DNA of 64,000 nt from Caenorhabditis remanei (lineage: Eukaryota; Nematoda; Chromadorea; Rhabditida; Rhabditidae), in contig NC_071328.1 in NCBI RefSeq assembly GCF_010183535.1, positions 11,284,001 through 11,348,000 on the forward strand, read 5' to 3'. A model generated the notes under the pieces. The model saw only the letters and a program-made list of their open reading frames with translations, was not told where the DNA came from and ran no database searches. Position numbers and translations under genes: made by a program. Below, piece after piece: positions 22,557 to 32,370 of this stretch (its first letter is position 1; each line of letters opens with the position of its first letter).

Positions 22557-23201
22557 TCTCAATACGTGTATTTTTTTACTGAAAAGTTTAGTGCCTGTTA
22601 GATAATAAACTCGGTTATTCTGAAGTTTTCTGATTCTTGGAGCAGCAAAGGACTGGGAAAGGCTTGCTTAACTTATCAATTTTGAGGCAAAGACGGTTTG
22701 GGCTCTTTAAGGAAACTTCGAAACTGAGAATCTGATTTCTAACTGTTCCTTCGCTCTGATTCATCGCTTGAATCCCTTGTAATAGATTGTTCTCGAACTG
22801 ATTTCCCGCCGGATACTCTAACTCAAAGAGAAGAGAAACCAGTTATACAATGTCTTTTCTCTAAATGAAAAAAGATGATGAGATACACTGATATATACGT
22901 AATATAGCTAAGAAGCCTTCATGAATCCCCATCGGAGACAGACCCTCTCCTTCTTCTTTTTTTCCTTCTTTCCGATAAATGTGAATCGGTTAAAAAGTGG
23001 TATTAGCCACGACGCGGCAATAATAATGAGCGACGGGGCGGGCAGTGCTAACGACTACCAGTATTTAATGGAAGACTCCGTCCAAATGAACCTCTTTATT
23101 CTATTCTAAACACAGTTTATACACCATTCGATTGTTTGTTTTTTGTTTTGTTTTGTCCGGAGGAAGCTAACATCTTCTACTATTGTTTAGCTCTACAAAC
23201 A
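22557..23201. other. Intergenic region upstream of the ZP-domain gene
   Basis: This 0.64 kb region lies between the glycosyltransferase stop and the ZP gene start. AATAAAC near 22605 can serve as the 3'-end signal of the glycosyltransferase. I see no other convincing gene. A short open frame at 22921-23109 has no supporting features. Confidence 0.5.
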
Positions 23202-26040
23202 ATGTGGTGGCACTTCTTTTTGAAGGTTTGTTCCCTTTTCAAACTTTATTTTGCCAGATAATGTGCATCTTTTAGCTAATTATTATTATAAACAATAATA
23301 CAAATTCGTTCATTAATACTGTAGGTCAGTAAATTTCTTAGTTGATTACAATAGTGTATGTGAGTAAATCTCTGTCATACCTAATCAAATCTAACGGAAA
23401 TTTGTAAATCGAGGTTTTCATTTTTGTTGTTGATAACTTTTTGATAGCTCTTTTAGTTTTTGATATATGCACTTTTAAAGAAAATGAGCCACAAAAACTA
23501 AGAGAAAAAAAAGCCAGAGTATCTGATTTCTATTTCCTCTAATTTTATTTTCAGTTCCTCCTTTTTCTGTATTGCTCCACTGCCATATCAAGTTTTGAAA
23601 TTCAAAATGGAGTCGTCGGAAAGCCAGAAGTCTTCTGTGGAATCGACACGATTCGGGTCAAAGTCAACACAGAACATCCATTCAATGGTAAAAGCTTTCC
23701 AAGAATTCTTGATTTCAAACTGCCTAGTTTAGGTAGAATATACGTGGACGGAGAGTCTGATAAACAGCATTGTGTTCAACACTCAGCAGATGCTCACTCC
23801 TCTCCACAGGAGTTCACAATTCCAATTGGAGCATGTAATATGCGGCGTCAACGGACACTTCATCCGCGAGGAATCTCATTTTCCTTCACAATGATCACCT
23901 CTTTTCATCCGTTTTTTGTGACTGGAATGGATCGAGCATTCAGTATTCGTTGTTTTTTCCTGGAGTCGATCAAAGGATTGAATACGGAAATTGATGTTGG
24001 GTAGGCTGGATAAATGAACTGCTTATATGAAATAAATTCTTCAATTTCAGAACTTTGGCTCCTCAACACGTAGATCAAGAATATTCTCTCCCAGTATGTG
24101 CATACCATTTGAAAGATGGTATCGAGGGACATGTGCTGAGATTTGCACAGGTTGGGCAGAAGGTTACACATGTTTGGAGATGTGATCAAGGTTTCGGAGT
24201 CTGGAAAATCTGAATTAATTAAATATTAAAGTTTCAGATGCCAGTCACGTCTACGGAATATTGATTCACAGTTGTTACGCAGATGATGGCCACGGAAACA
24301 AGTTTGAATTAGTGGATGATCGAGGGTAAGGATATAGAATAGAATTGGTTCCAGCAGCAACTTCCCAATTCACAAAACGATCATAGAAAGTCAAATCATA
24401 CAAAGGATTGATATATTCTTCCAGAAGCCTGAAAACTAACGTATTTTCTTCGAAGCACTTTTTTTTGTCCCCATGGGGACTGGGCCGAGCCTGGCAGCAG
24501 TGCAACGCCAGGACGACCCTTGGAAAGTCGGAGCAAGCCCCGAGTCTTTCCTAGGTTCCAAAAATCATATAACCTTTATTACACTCATTCGAGTGTATAC
24601 CGTAGGTTAATACGATAAGAACAGATACTACACTTTGATCTTAGCTAATAAGCCGAAGAAGCGATAAAACGAAAGAGAGGCGAGAGGGGTAGGGTTAAAC
24701 AGTGTACGGACAAAAACCGGGCTCGCGACGGCTACTATTCAGTTGAGAGGAGAGGGGTGGGGTCAATGAGGGATCATAAAGTTCTTGGTGGATACAAAAA
24801 AAAAACTAATTTCAGATGTTCAACAGATCCATTCCTTCTCCCACAAATTGAATATGAATCCGGAGCAATTTCTGCGTATACAAATGCTCATGTATTCAAA
24901 TATGCGGATAAGGTTTGTAGATTTCATAGAACATTAGGAGATTTCCGAATCGTAAGTATTTTCCTTACAGGTTCAATTATATTTCACCTGCACTGTCCAA
25001 CTCTGCTATAAACATGACGGAGGCTGTGAGGGAATCACTCCTCCTCAATGTTCTGGCCATTCTCATGGAATCCACCCCCCTCGAGTCGCTGGAGGAGTTC
25101 CGTCCGGACACAAATTTGTGAATCTTGGAATCGACAATCATGCAGATAATCATCACAGTGAAAACGATTTGAGCGCAGAAGCCCAATTCCACGAGCATGA
25201 ATCAACGCCACGTGTCCCTGGATACATCAAACCTGACGCCTTTCAACCAATCATTTTGGGACCCCCACATCCTACAGTATTCCATAAAAATGGGCCAGGA
25301 GGACCACCTCCACACCACGTTCCACCGTTTAAGGGACCAAAAGATATTCAGAGAATCAGTGAAGAGGAGGACACTCCGAACCCATATCGACGTGACAGTC
25401 CATTGAATGACACAACTGAAGATGATATTGTGATGCAGGTGGTTACCCTAAGGACTACTGTACCTACAGTATCTCATCTACCACCAGATCTTGTCACTTT
25501 CAAACCAATTGTGACAGGAACAACTGGAAAAATGAATACGAATAATGAAGATGAGGAGGTGGAAGAGCTGATAACTCCAAGAGTATTTGGAGGAGGAAGT
25601 ACACTTCCAACGTCTTCATCAACGAAAGTGAGAAGGACAGCTGGGGAAATGGAAACAGATGTTTCAGTTGATGTAATTGTACTTCCAGTTGAGGATAAGG
25701 AACGGAAAGGTTTGTGACATTTTAAGCTTGAATAAGAAAGTTGGGAGACTGACGAGTTCACCTAGATATTCGATTTTAAAGTTGGAGAATTTCTGATTTT
25801 TCGGGACTCAAAATTTTTTGAAAAAGGAAGTTCTCTATTCCAGACACGAACAGCCCTCCTCAATCCCTCTCATTCCAATCTGCATCCGAAGTCTGTCTAT
25901 CCAAAACATCTACAGTAATCTTCTCAACTGCCATCTTACTTGCTCTATTCTGTTGTGTCACAGTGACATTCTTAGTAACTCGTCAACGAAATCGTCAACT
26001 ACTCCATCATGCATCTAAACGACGGATCGATAACTTCTAG
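23202..26040 (+). CDS. ZP-domain (cuticlin-like) transmembrane protein
   Basis: Eight exons (23202-23225, 23555-23687, 23733-24000, 24051-24190, 24238-24325, 24816-24912, 24971-25709, 25844-26040) join to 561 residues. A signal peptide (WWHFFLKFLLFLYCSTAISS) is followed by NGVVGKPEVFCGIDTIRVKV, the start of a nematode ZP domain. Its cysteine pattern continues through CFFLES, CAYHL, HSCYADDG, CSTDPF and QLYFTCTVQLCYKHDGGCEG. ZP proteins polymerise in extracellular matrix such as cuticle. A His/Pro-rich then acidic stalk follows, with one transmembrane segment (VIFSTAILLALFCCVTVTFL) and a short basic cytoplasmic tail ending RRIDNF. A furin-like basic site (VRR) lies in the stalk. Intron 5 carries the intact U2 gene in antisense. 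Confidence 0.88.
24475..24665 (-). ncRNA. U2 spliceosomal snRNA (intact copy)
   Basis: The minus strand from 24665 begins ATCGCTTCTTCGGCTTATTA and carries the U2 hallmarks: the branch-site-pairing region GTGTAGTATCTGTTC, the stem-loop ACACTC-GAAT-GAGTGT, an Sm site ATTTTTGG, and the 3' stem-loop ending near GGCCCAGTCCCC. The length of about 191 bases is right for U2. U2 pairs with the intron branch point during splicing. It is antisense in an intron of the ZP gene. The promoter core is TGTCCGTA instead of TGTCGGTA, so its activity may differ from the original. Confidence 0.92.
24699..24719 (-). promoter_or_regulatory. PSE of the intact U2 gene (one-base variant)
   Basis: The minus strand has TGTCCGTACAC with its core at 24705-24712, starting 47 bases upstream of the RNA start. 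It differs by one base from the TGTCGGTACAC core of the other four promoters. Confidence 0.65.
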
Positions 26041-26254
26041 TTTTCTGTAGTCACTCATTTATTTCCATTCTTTCCTATCTATCTGTATATTTTTGATCTT
26101 TCACCCCCTCCTGTCTTCAGGTTCTCATTTTCTTCCCGTTTGCTTTCTTTCTTCCCGTCAAAAACAGTCAAAACGCTCAATTATTTGTCTACAGTGCCTT
26201 CTTCCCCGGAAACCAAAACATTCTAATAAAAAATGTTTATCATTTGAGTTTAGT

Positions 26255-28870
26255 TTAATTCTGGTTAAGTTCCGGATGATTTGGAACCGACAGTTTCAAT
26301 GGAACTTCCGACCAATAGAATGGTTTCACACAATAGAGACTTTTGGTGAGTGGCATGACCGGATCCTGGAGAAGGTGGGCCTAAAGAGATGCATCAGAAA
26401 TTCAGCGAGATTTTATAGTAATTTGAAAGCATACCTCTCCCTTCTGAAGTGAAATGAAATTCCGTTGACATGTATGCTTTCTCGTGCTTTTCAAAATATC
26501 ATCGACCGTATCTATACGAATGTTTTGAGATATGTCAACCATCACATTATCAGAAATTACAATCACATATCTAGAAATTTTCAAGTAAAATTGAAAAAGT
26601 GAGTTCTGAAATTACTTTTGCTCAATTTTAGCGATACGCTCATTGAAGAATGACTGGATGCGCAAATTGTAAGATTCGATATTTTCAGACGGAACAATTC
26701 CTCCACGGAGTGGAATATATTGAGTGTTAATTGGATATCCAAGACCAAAGAACTGTAATTTACAATTCAATTGGAAGCAAAAAAACTACTTACCGTTTTT
26801 GGTGAGAGCAACATTTCGTGGTAACGGGCTGGAAGCATTTGTCGGTAACTCATGAGAGCAGGTTCAATGTTGATCTGGAAAACAAAAATCATATATGCTT
26901 CTGGAGGAGTAGTCTTACTGAAGTGAAAGATAATCCGAGTCCTTTCACCACACCAGCAGCTGTTTGAACTGATTTCATATCCGGAGAACAGAATATTTCA
27001 TATGGGCGAACTCCATGACTAATCAGTCCACGACCATATGTTTCAGCAACGATATGTCCACGCTCGGTGAGTGGTGGATCAAATTTATAATGCAAAGGTG
27101 GACGAGGCACGAGCTTTGGAGGCATATTCATATCGTAGGGCGTGTATTCCATTGGGCCACGGCGATAACACAAGCGAACCCAGTTTGGGAAAATGAGGCC
27201 CATATGCTCGGCATGTGACACTGAATGTAAACGTTGATTGAGGAAAAAAAAACAAAAAATCAAGCCACCTAGGGGACTCGAACCCCTGACCTTAAGATTA
27301 AAAGTCTCACGCTCTACCAACTGAGCTAAGGAGGCCCACGACAAGAGAGGTAACTGCGGAGTACAAGAGTGCGAGAGGCAGACAAAGAAAGAATGACGCA
27401 ACCAGTCCTTTCTCGCTTGTCGACCTTCGAAATGTTTAGGCGAGAAGACAAGACCGAAAATGTGGCCGCCATAGCTCAGTCGGTTACACAGGTAGTTGGC
27501 GTGCGGACCGCATGCGGATTCAGTCCTATTTTCCGACCGTATAGAGTCCGCGGCAAAATTATGGCCCGCTACGGACTGTAGATGGACGCAGTGTGGACTT
27601 CGGGAAAAGCGGAGGAAGTGGGCGGCAGGCGTCCGCACGCGGACTCAGCGCGGACCGTATATGGGTTGGCGAAATAGTCCGTATGGACTGGCCGCGGCGG
27701 CCGCTTGCAGCAGCTCTTCCGAAGCTCTCGGACTCCTCTCGGATAATGATTATTTTTTAATCATTTACGGAGATTTTACGTTTCTTTCCCTATTTTTCGA
27801 AAGTTTCGCCTTTCTTTATGTTTTTTAAATTGAAATTTCTTTTAATTAATTTTTTTCGTGAAAAATTTTCGCATGTAACTGTGAATGATCGAAGAATTAT
27901 TGTGTTTTCAGACAGTCCGATGATCCCAAAAAGAGAAACAGCGGCGATAGCTGAAATGGAACCAATCCTTCGATTTCCTCAATGGTTTGTGATAGTATTC
28001 AACATTCTCTATTCAAAATAAATTTTTCAGTGAGAAACTTGGTTAAAATTGGCCGGAACTCCTTCTCAAGCACGACATCTGTATTTGTCCGGAGGAGGAA
28101 CCCTTTTTCGAAAGTAAGTTAACTGAATAAATATTTTGTATTCCGCAATTAATTGATTTTTTTTTCAGAAATACAAAGGGAAAAACGGAAATCAACGACT
28201 GAAAATGGCTTCTACGCGAATTGGATTTCGTTGGATTTCAAGGACACGACTGCCCGATAAACTTGTGATTTCTGTGTATAATTTGCTATGCTTTCTTCTT
28301 ATTTTCATTATTTTCAATGTTCCTTTTTATCTTTCTTTTTAAAGATTTAAAAATAAAATAGTAATTTTATCACTAATCTTCTTTGTTAAATGACGATCTC
28401 AACCGGGAAACAAAAGTAGGGAAGGGGCTGGCGGTGGGAGGAAGAGGAGCAACTTTTTCGGCGCGCGGACTCGAAACGGACCGTATATAACGCACACATA
28501 TCGTCCTTAGCTACTTCTTTTTGAGTCCGGCGCGGACGCGTATATGGTCCGTATTTCGTCGCTGGCCAACTACCTGTGTTAGAGCGTGGGTCTAATAAGC
28601 CCAAGGTCGCAGGTTCGACCCCTGCTGGCGGCAAATATTTTTGTTTTTCTTACTGGTCACGATAGTTAGTTGGCGCGCTGGTTGTTCAACACGTGAGAGT
28701 CCGGCTAGAAAATTGTCACCGGACGCCATAGTCTCCTGAACAGTACAAGTAGAAGCATCGATTGAACCTGAATAAGATGTGTTATTTGTGTTTAGGTGAT
28801 AGAGTTGCTCACTAGTACTATCTCTTCTTTTCCCGTTTTCCTCTAGTGGTTTCAAAGGTGCGCCGATCAT
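26255..28870 (-). CDS. Histidine-phosphatase-superfamily protein, probable pseudoenzyme
   Basis: Exon 1 (about 28644-28870) starts MIGAPLKPLEENGKRRDSTS and ends QLTIVT. Exon 2 (from 27228) continues MSHAEHMGLIFPNW and includes RPPLHYKFDPPLTERGHIVA and YEIFCSPDMKSVQTA, matching the phosphoglycerate-mutase/UBASH3-like fold. In active members the nucleophile sits in an RHGE motif; here it reads SHAE, keeping His but losing Arg and Gly. The second catalytic His, normally in a VAHA-type motif, is replaced where the protein reads YVIVISDNVMVD. The core SPxxRxxQT Arg is Lys. It is therefore likely catalytically inactive. Later exons end LSVPNHPELNQN. Intron 1 (about 1.4 kb) contains tRNA genes and a transposon. 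Confidence 0.75.
27263..27335 (-). tRNA. tRNA-Lys (anticodon TTT)
   Basis: The minus strand folds into a full cloverleaf: acceptor GCCTCCT paired with AGGTGGC, D stem GCTC/GAGC, anticodon loop CTTTTAA with anticodon TTT, T stem AGGGG/CCCCT around TTCGAGT. The length is 73 with no intron. It lies in intron 1 of the histidine-phosphatase-like gene, same strand. A and B boxes look intact. Confidence 0.93.
27465..28633 (+). pseudogene. tRNA-Ile (AAT) gene interrupted by a transposon
   Basis: The 5' part (27465-27486) gives GCCGCCATAGCTCAGTCGG up to TTA in the D loop. The 3' part (28579-28633) resumes with TTA, then GAGC, anticodon loop CTAATAA (anticodon AAT), T arm GCAGG/CCTGC and acceptor TGGCGGC. 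With one TTA removed the two halves pair perfectly in every stem. The 1,092-base element between them separates the A box from the B box. Pol III transcription of a normal tRNA is therefore not expected. Confidence 0.9.
27487..28578. mobile_element. 1.09 kb TIR transposon with TTA target duplication
   Basis: The ends are perfect 14-base inverted repeats, CACAGGTAGTTGGC and its complement, flanked by TTA on both sides. TTA three-base duplications are typical of PIF/Harbinger elements. Subterminal regions repeat GGACCGTATA/TCCGTAT words in both orientations. No transposase frame is visible, so it is non-autonomous. The middle (27911-28255) has three exon-like blocks with TTTTCAG acceptors and GT donors, perhaps a captured gene fragment, but the joined frame hits a stop. 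A related end fragment occurs at 56963. Confidence 0.82.
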
Positions 28871-29102
28871 TTTTCGACAATTAAACGTGAAGAAAACTAA
28901 ACTGAATTAATTTCATTTCCCACGACGTTGAACTAGAGATAAGATCTTTCTGGAATAACGTGAAATCCTAGGAACCGAGTCAGGTTGAGGTCATGCCGAG
29001 GTCATGAGTGTCATTATAAAAGTAGGAATCAATCAACAGAAAGCTTCAGTTCGAAGTTACGAAGGAAGAAGAGAGAGTTGTGCCTCTGGTGCTCGTACAA
29101 GA

Positions 29103-30298
29103 ATGCTCGTCCCATTGACTGCAATCGTGACTACGTCGTTACCGATGGCTGCTGCCATCGCGTTTTGTGCCAAGGATCGTAAGACGGTAATACAACAATT
29201 CTGGAAAAATCATCGCGAGGGCGAAACCGTACTTGCGCTGCTCGCGTCGCGCTCACCTGCATATACCACTCGACCACGCAGTCAAAACTCGTGATTGAGG
29301 AAGAGTGCGTAGACAATCTTGACCGACAGATGAAGCTGAGCTCCGCAACCCGAAACCACAAGAGCACCCAATCAATTGAATTTTCAGACCCATGCAAAGA
29401 ACAAGAACAAGAGTACCAAATCGACGAGATCGTCGAAATCTGCCAAGGGATCGAAGAGTGGAAAGTCTTCGAGATCCCATCGTTCGAAGAGTCAACGTTC
29501 GAAGAGATCTTCGAAGTCTGGAAAGAAAGGAAAATCGTTGAAATCTTCGAAGAAAGGAAAGTCTGGAAAATCTGGAAAATCCAGCAAATCGAAGAAGGCT
29601 GTGAAGGGAGCTGCCACGTCATCTGCTTCTGCTGCTTCTGGAACATCTGCTTCTGAGAAGTCAACGAGATCTACGAAGTCTTCACGCAAGAGTTCGAAGA
29701 GTTCGAAGAGTCGCAAGGCCCGCCGTCTCGATTCTGATGCTCAGAATAAGATGGAGAAGTCTGGAAAGAGCTCGAAGATCGCAGCTGCCTGTGCTGCTGC
29801 TCCAAAAGTGGTAAGAAATGACAAGAAGTGTATCTTTCCAATTGTTATTTGTCAGCAATCGACTGGTGGAACTCAAGCGGCAAAGTCTTTGGTTGAAGAA
29901 GTCAATGCCATCAAACACTCCAATCAATTGAGTGTTGCTCCAGCTAAACTTCAATACCAAACTCTCGGAGGTGTCAGTCAAGTGGAATTGAAGAATACCT
30001 CTGGAGAACGTAAGGCCTATAAGGTCAAATGTTCGGACAATGCTCTCTACCGTGTCAACCCAGTTTTCGGATTCGCTGAGCCGCATTCGTCGGTTAAAAT
30101 TGATGTGTTGAGATTGAATGGAGAACAGAAAACTGACAAACTCGTTCTTTTGACTGCAAACGTAAGTGTGCCTCTGAACATGATGACCAAAATTTGAGTA
30201 AATTATTTCAGGCCAAGGACTCTTCGGATCCACACGAGGCATTTGCCAAACAAGCGGAGCATCACGAGATGATGGTCGTCCCATTGGTCGCATCCTAG
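29103..30298 (+). CDS. MSP-domain protein with membrane anchor and Ser/Lys-rich linker
   Basis: Four exons (29103-29186, 29388-29810, 29856-30161, 30212-30298) encode 299 residues. The N-terminus MLVPLTAIVTTSLPMAAAIA is a hydrophobic signal-anchor. Next is a roughly 120-residue tract almost wholly Ser, Lys, Arg and Gly (repeats like KSSKSGKSG). The C-terminus from LSVAPAKLQYQTLGG to HHEMMVVPLVAS is a major sperm protein domain with the usual VELKNTS and VNPVFGFAEP blocks. MSP-domain proteins act in nematode sperm motility or as ER-contact adaptors; the basic linker could bind membranes or nucleic acid. An earlier in-frame ATG at 29004 would add 33 residues. I preferred 29103 because the hydrophobic segment then begins the protein. 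Confidence 0.82.
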
Positions 30299-30600
30299 TT
30301 CCACTAAACTTGAAATTCCAGTTCCCAAATATGGGTTCCATCGTGTTCTGTGTTTAATAAAAAGATATTTGATGTCTTGTTTTCTTTTATGATATCATTG
30401 ATTTTTGATAGCTCGATGCCCACTGAATTCGAGTAAATATTGTCTTCAGTGCGTCATTTTCTCGACGAAATTTCAGATGATATTGTCTTCTTAATCACTT
30501 GATTCGGGGGAAACCCCCTTACTTTTTGAAAACAAAAACAGTCTAGGTGTGGGTATAAATAGAGACTAGATGGGTGTGAATTCTCAAGAATCATTTGAAA
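30299..30600. other. Intergenic, promoter of His-rich peptide gene
   Basis: AATAAA at 30356-30361 is the likely 3'-end signal of the MSP-domain gene. A TATAAAT box-like word at 30554 lies about 45 bases above the His-rich start. Nothing else is visible. Confidence 0.5.
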
Positions 30601-30844
30601 ATGAATCATAAGAATCTTTCTTTCCTTTTGGTCTTGTTGATGGCTGTTGTTGGTGAGTTCCATTGATTTTTTTTCTTCATATTTCTGATTGTTATCATTT
30701 AAAGGAGCTCTCGGAGGATGGTCTCATTCCTTCTCTCACTCTCATGAATTCCATGGACATCATCACGGAGGCTTGTTGGGAGGAGGCGGATTCAACCCTT
30801 ATGGCGGATACTATCACGGAAACCATTGGGGAAGAAAGAAGTGA
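30601..30844 (+). CDS. His/Gly-rich small secreted peptide (intact copy)
   Basis: Two exons (30601-30652, 30705-30844) encode 63 residues. A signal peptide (MNHKNLSFLLVLLMAVVGAL) is followed by a short mature part GGWSHSFSHSHEFHGHHHGG, a Gly/Tyr segment, and a basic end NHWGRKK. It resembles the size and Gly/aromatic style of worm secreted defence or cuticle peptides, but I know no named family with this His run. Histidine clusters often bind zinc, copper or nickel, so metal binding is possible (inference). The intron acceptor is TTTAAAG rather than the TTCCAG found in the broken copy at 17453. It is followed by SL RNA copy B on the opposite strand. Confidence 0.78.
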
Positions 30845-31034
30845 ATGACATGAGACTTATCCATTGACTTCCTCAACGACTACATCATATGCTTGACTTA
30901 TCTTGTAAAAATTAATTCTGTAAAAATGTAAATTTTCTTCTTGTAAATGAACATTTTATTTCAAATAGTTAATAGTTGCGGGTCGTCGATAAAGAGTCTG
31001 AAAGCTTTACCGAAAAGTTTATGAAACCACGTAC

Positions 31035-31145
31035 TTTCGCTTCAACGGATAACCCCGAAGAAGCTTGTCCAAAATTTATTTGTGTTCAACACATTCTTTC
31101 GAATGGTCGAAATCCATGCTAACCTTGGTTAACTGGGTTAAAACC
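31035..31145 (-). ncRNA. Spliced leader RNA, SL2 family (SL3-type leader), copy B
   Basis: The minus strand from 31145 starts with the same 22-base leader as copy A, with a GT donor straight after, the CATTC-GAAA-GAATG hairpin, the AATTTTGG Sm site and a 3' hairpin ending near 31036. The transcribed part matches copy A essentially base for base. The promoter differs by a few bases (GGTGTCGGTACACGCCGC here). It lies just downstream of the intact His-rich gene, as copy A lies downstream of the broken one. Confidence 0.9.
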
Positions 31146-31177
31146 AACGAGAGCAGCGAGAGGCGACGACCAATACT

Positions 31178-31200
31178 GCGGCGTGTACCGACACCTGCCG
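31178..31200 (-). promoter_or_regulatory. PSE of SL RNA copy B
   Basis: TGTCGGTA (31186-31193, minus strand) starts 48 bases before the leader start. The flanking GGTGTCGGTACACGCCGC is identical to copy C. Confidence 0.7.
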
Positions 31201-31269
31201 GGTTCCGCCGCTCGCTATGTTTTCTGTGGAGAAGTCTCCGCCCACTTTCCTCGTTCGTCTATTTCAGCT

Positions 31270-31791
31270 GTAAACTGGGAAAATGTTCGTTTTTTTTCCA
31301 AATTTATTGATGGAGTGAAGAAATGATCAAAATGCAAAGTTAAAATGAGTTATCTATATAACCCCATCAGATTTCCAGAAAGACGAGTAATAAGTGACCA
31401 CCAAAATTGAACTAATTTTTCAGAACTTCTTTACATTGTTTTCAAAATGTTCACCGAACAACATCTAGTTGTTTCTAGTTCAAATTTCTAGTTCTTCGTG
31501 ATAAAAAATTTCCCAAATACAGTCTGTAATAACAAAATGTCTCCATCACATTGTTTCCCTTCTTCCCCCAATTATGATATCATTCCGTCTCTCCGTAACA
31601 CATCTCCTCACGTTCTGATTCTGATTTGCTGTCTGTTATCAGTGTATTCTCTAGTATTCGGCCGTCTATATAAATTGATGTCACCGAATCTTCTGACCAA
31701 AAAAACCGCTTTGTTTGGCGAAAACAGATATAGAAAAATGTATATAAATAGATGAATGAACTGGATCAAGTTACCCAAAAAGAAACGAAAA
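31270..31791. other. Intergenic region
   Basis: This is about 0.5 kb between SL RNA copy B and the third His-rich gene. An open frame at 31498-31755 has a hydrophobic stretch but no splice, homology or codon support. TATAAAT near 31743 may be the promoter box of the third His-rich gene. Confidence 0.4.
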
Positions 31792-32071
31792 ATGATAAAT
31801 CAGCAGAGGATTTTTGTACTTCTTATTGTGCTCGTTTTGGCTGTTGGTAAGTTGGAATTTTTTTTAAAGCCAATTTTATTTATTTTTCTCGTTTTCAGTA
31901 ACATACGCCCACCACTCTCATTCGTATTCCCATTCCCATGAACATCATCATCACCATCATCACGGAGGATATTATGGAGGTGGATATGGTGGAGGATATC
32001 AACCATATGGATACGGAAATAATGGATACAATGGATACTATCAACAAAATTATTGGGGAAGAAGGAAATAG
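31792..32071 (+). CDS. His/Gly/Tyr-rich small secreted peptide (diverged copy)
   Basis: Two exons joined by an intron beginning GTAAGTTGG near 31847 and ending TTTTCAG near 31900. The signal peptide (MINQQRIFVLLIVLVLAVG) is followed by TYAHHSHSYSHSHEH, a run of seven His, then GGYYGGGYGGGYQPYGYG and the end QNYWGRRK. The layout (signal, SHSxSHSHE, His run, Gly/Tyr, WGRRK) and the intron position match the copy at 30601, so they are paralogues that diverged well before the recent duplication to 17453. The function is unknown; metal binding or cuticle/defence roles are guesses. Confidence 0.8.
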
Positions 32072-32313
32072 AGAATGAATGTGAAATAGGAATCGATTGC
32101 ATGAATGACGACTGGATTTGATTTAATTTTTAATTTTTTGTTTGAATGAAATCTGGAAATTGTATAAATAACTGTTTTTTTTTACTTTGGATTTTGATCA
32201 TTTATCCATTCCATCGGAAAACATGCGAAAAAAAAACGAAAAATTTCCCATTTTCACGCAACGAGAAAAGTGGGCGGAGACTTCTCCCACAGTAAACATA
32301 GCGAGCGGCGGAA

Positions 32314-32336
32314 CCCGGCAGGTGTCGGTACACGCC
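32314..32336 (+). promoter_or_regulatory. PSE of SL RNA copy C
   Basis: GGTGTCGGTACACGCCGC at 32321-32338 includes the core TGTCGGTA (32323-32330), 48 bases before the leader start at 32371. Confidence 0.72.
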
Positions 32337-32370
32337 GCAGTATTGGTCGTCGCCTCTCGCTGTTCTCGTT

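Larger units (their letters stand above)
24350..24783 (-). repeat. Inverted copy of U2 gene plus glycosyltransferase exon piece
   Basis: The minus strand of this block matches 20039-20242 joined to 21571-21811: upstream flank, U2 promoter, U2, downstream flank, splice acceptor and the first 79 bases of glycosyltransferase exon 4 (encoding LEEYINPLYDLTFYDRFVNW). It ends abruptly at both sides. It lies in the ZP gene's fifth intron, about 3-4 kb from its source, in opposite orientation. It lacks the Helitron, so the copy was made before that insertion. Confidence 0.85.

Noticed and set aside
28386..28634. Minus-strand frame that reads across the end of the tRNA and transposon
   Set aside because: It runs through tRNA and transposon sequence within an intron, so it is a chance frame.
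29131..29664. Long minus-strand open frame opposite the MSP-protein Ser/Lys tract
   Set aside because: It is antisense to a repetitive AAGTC/TCG-rich coding exon and explained by that composition.
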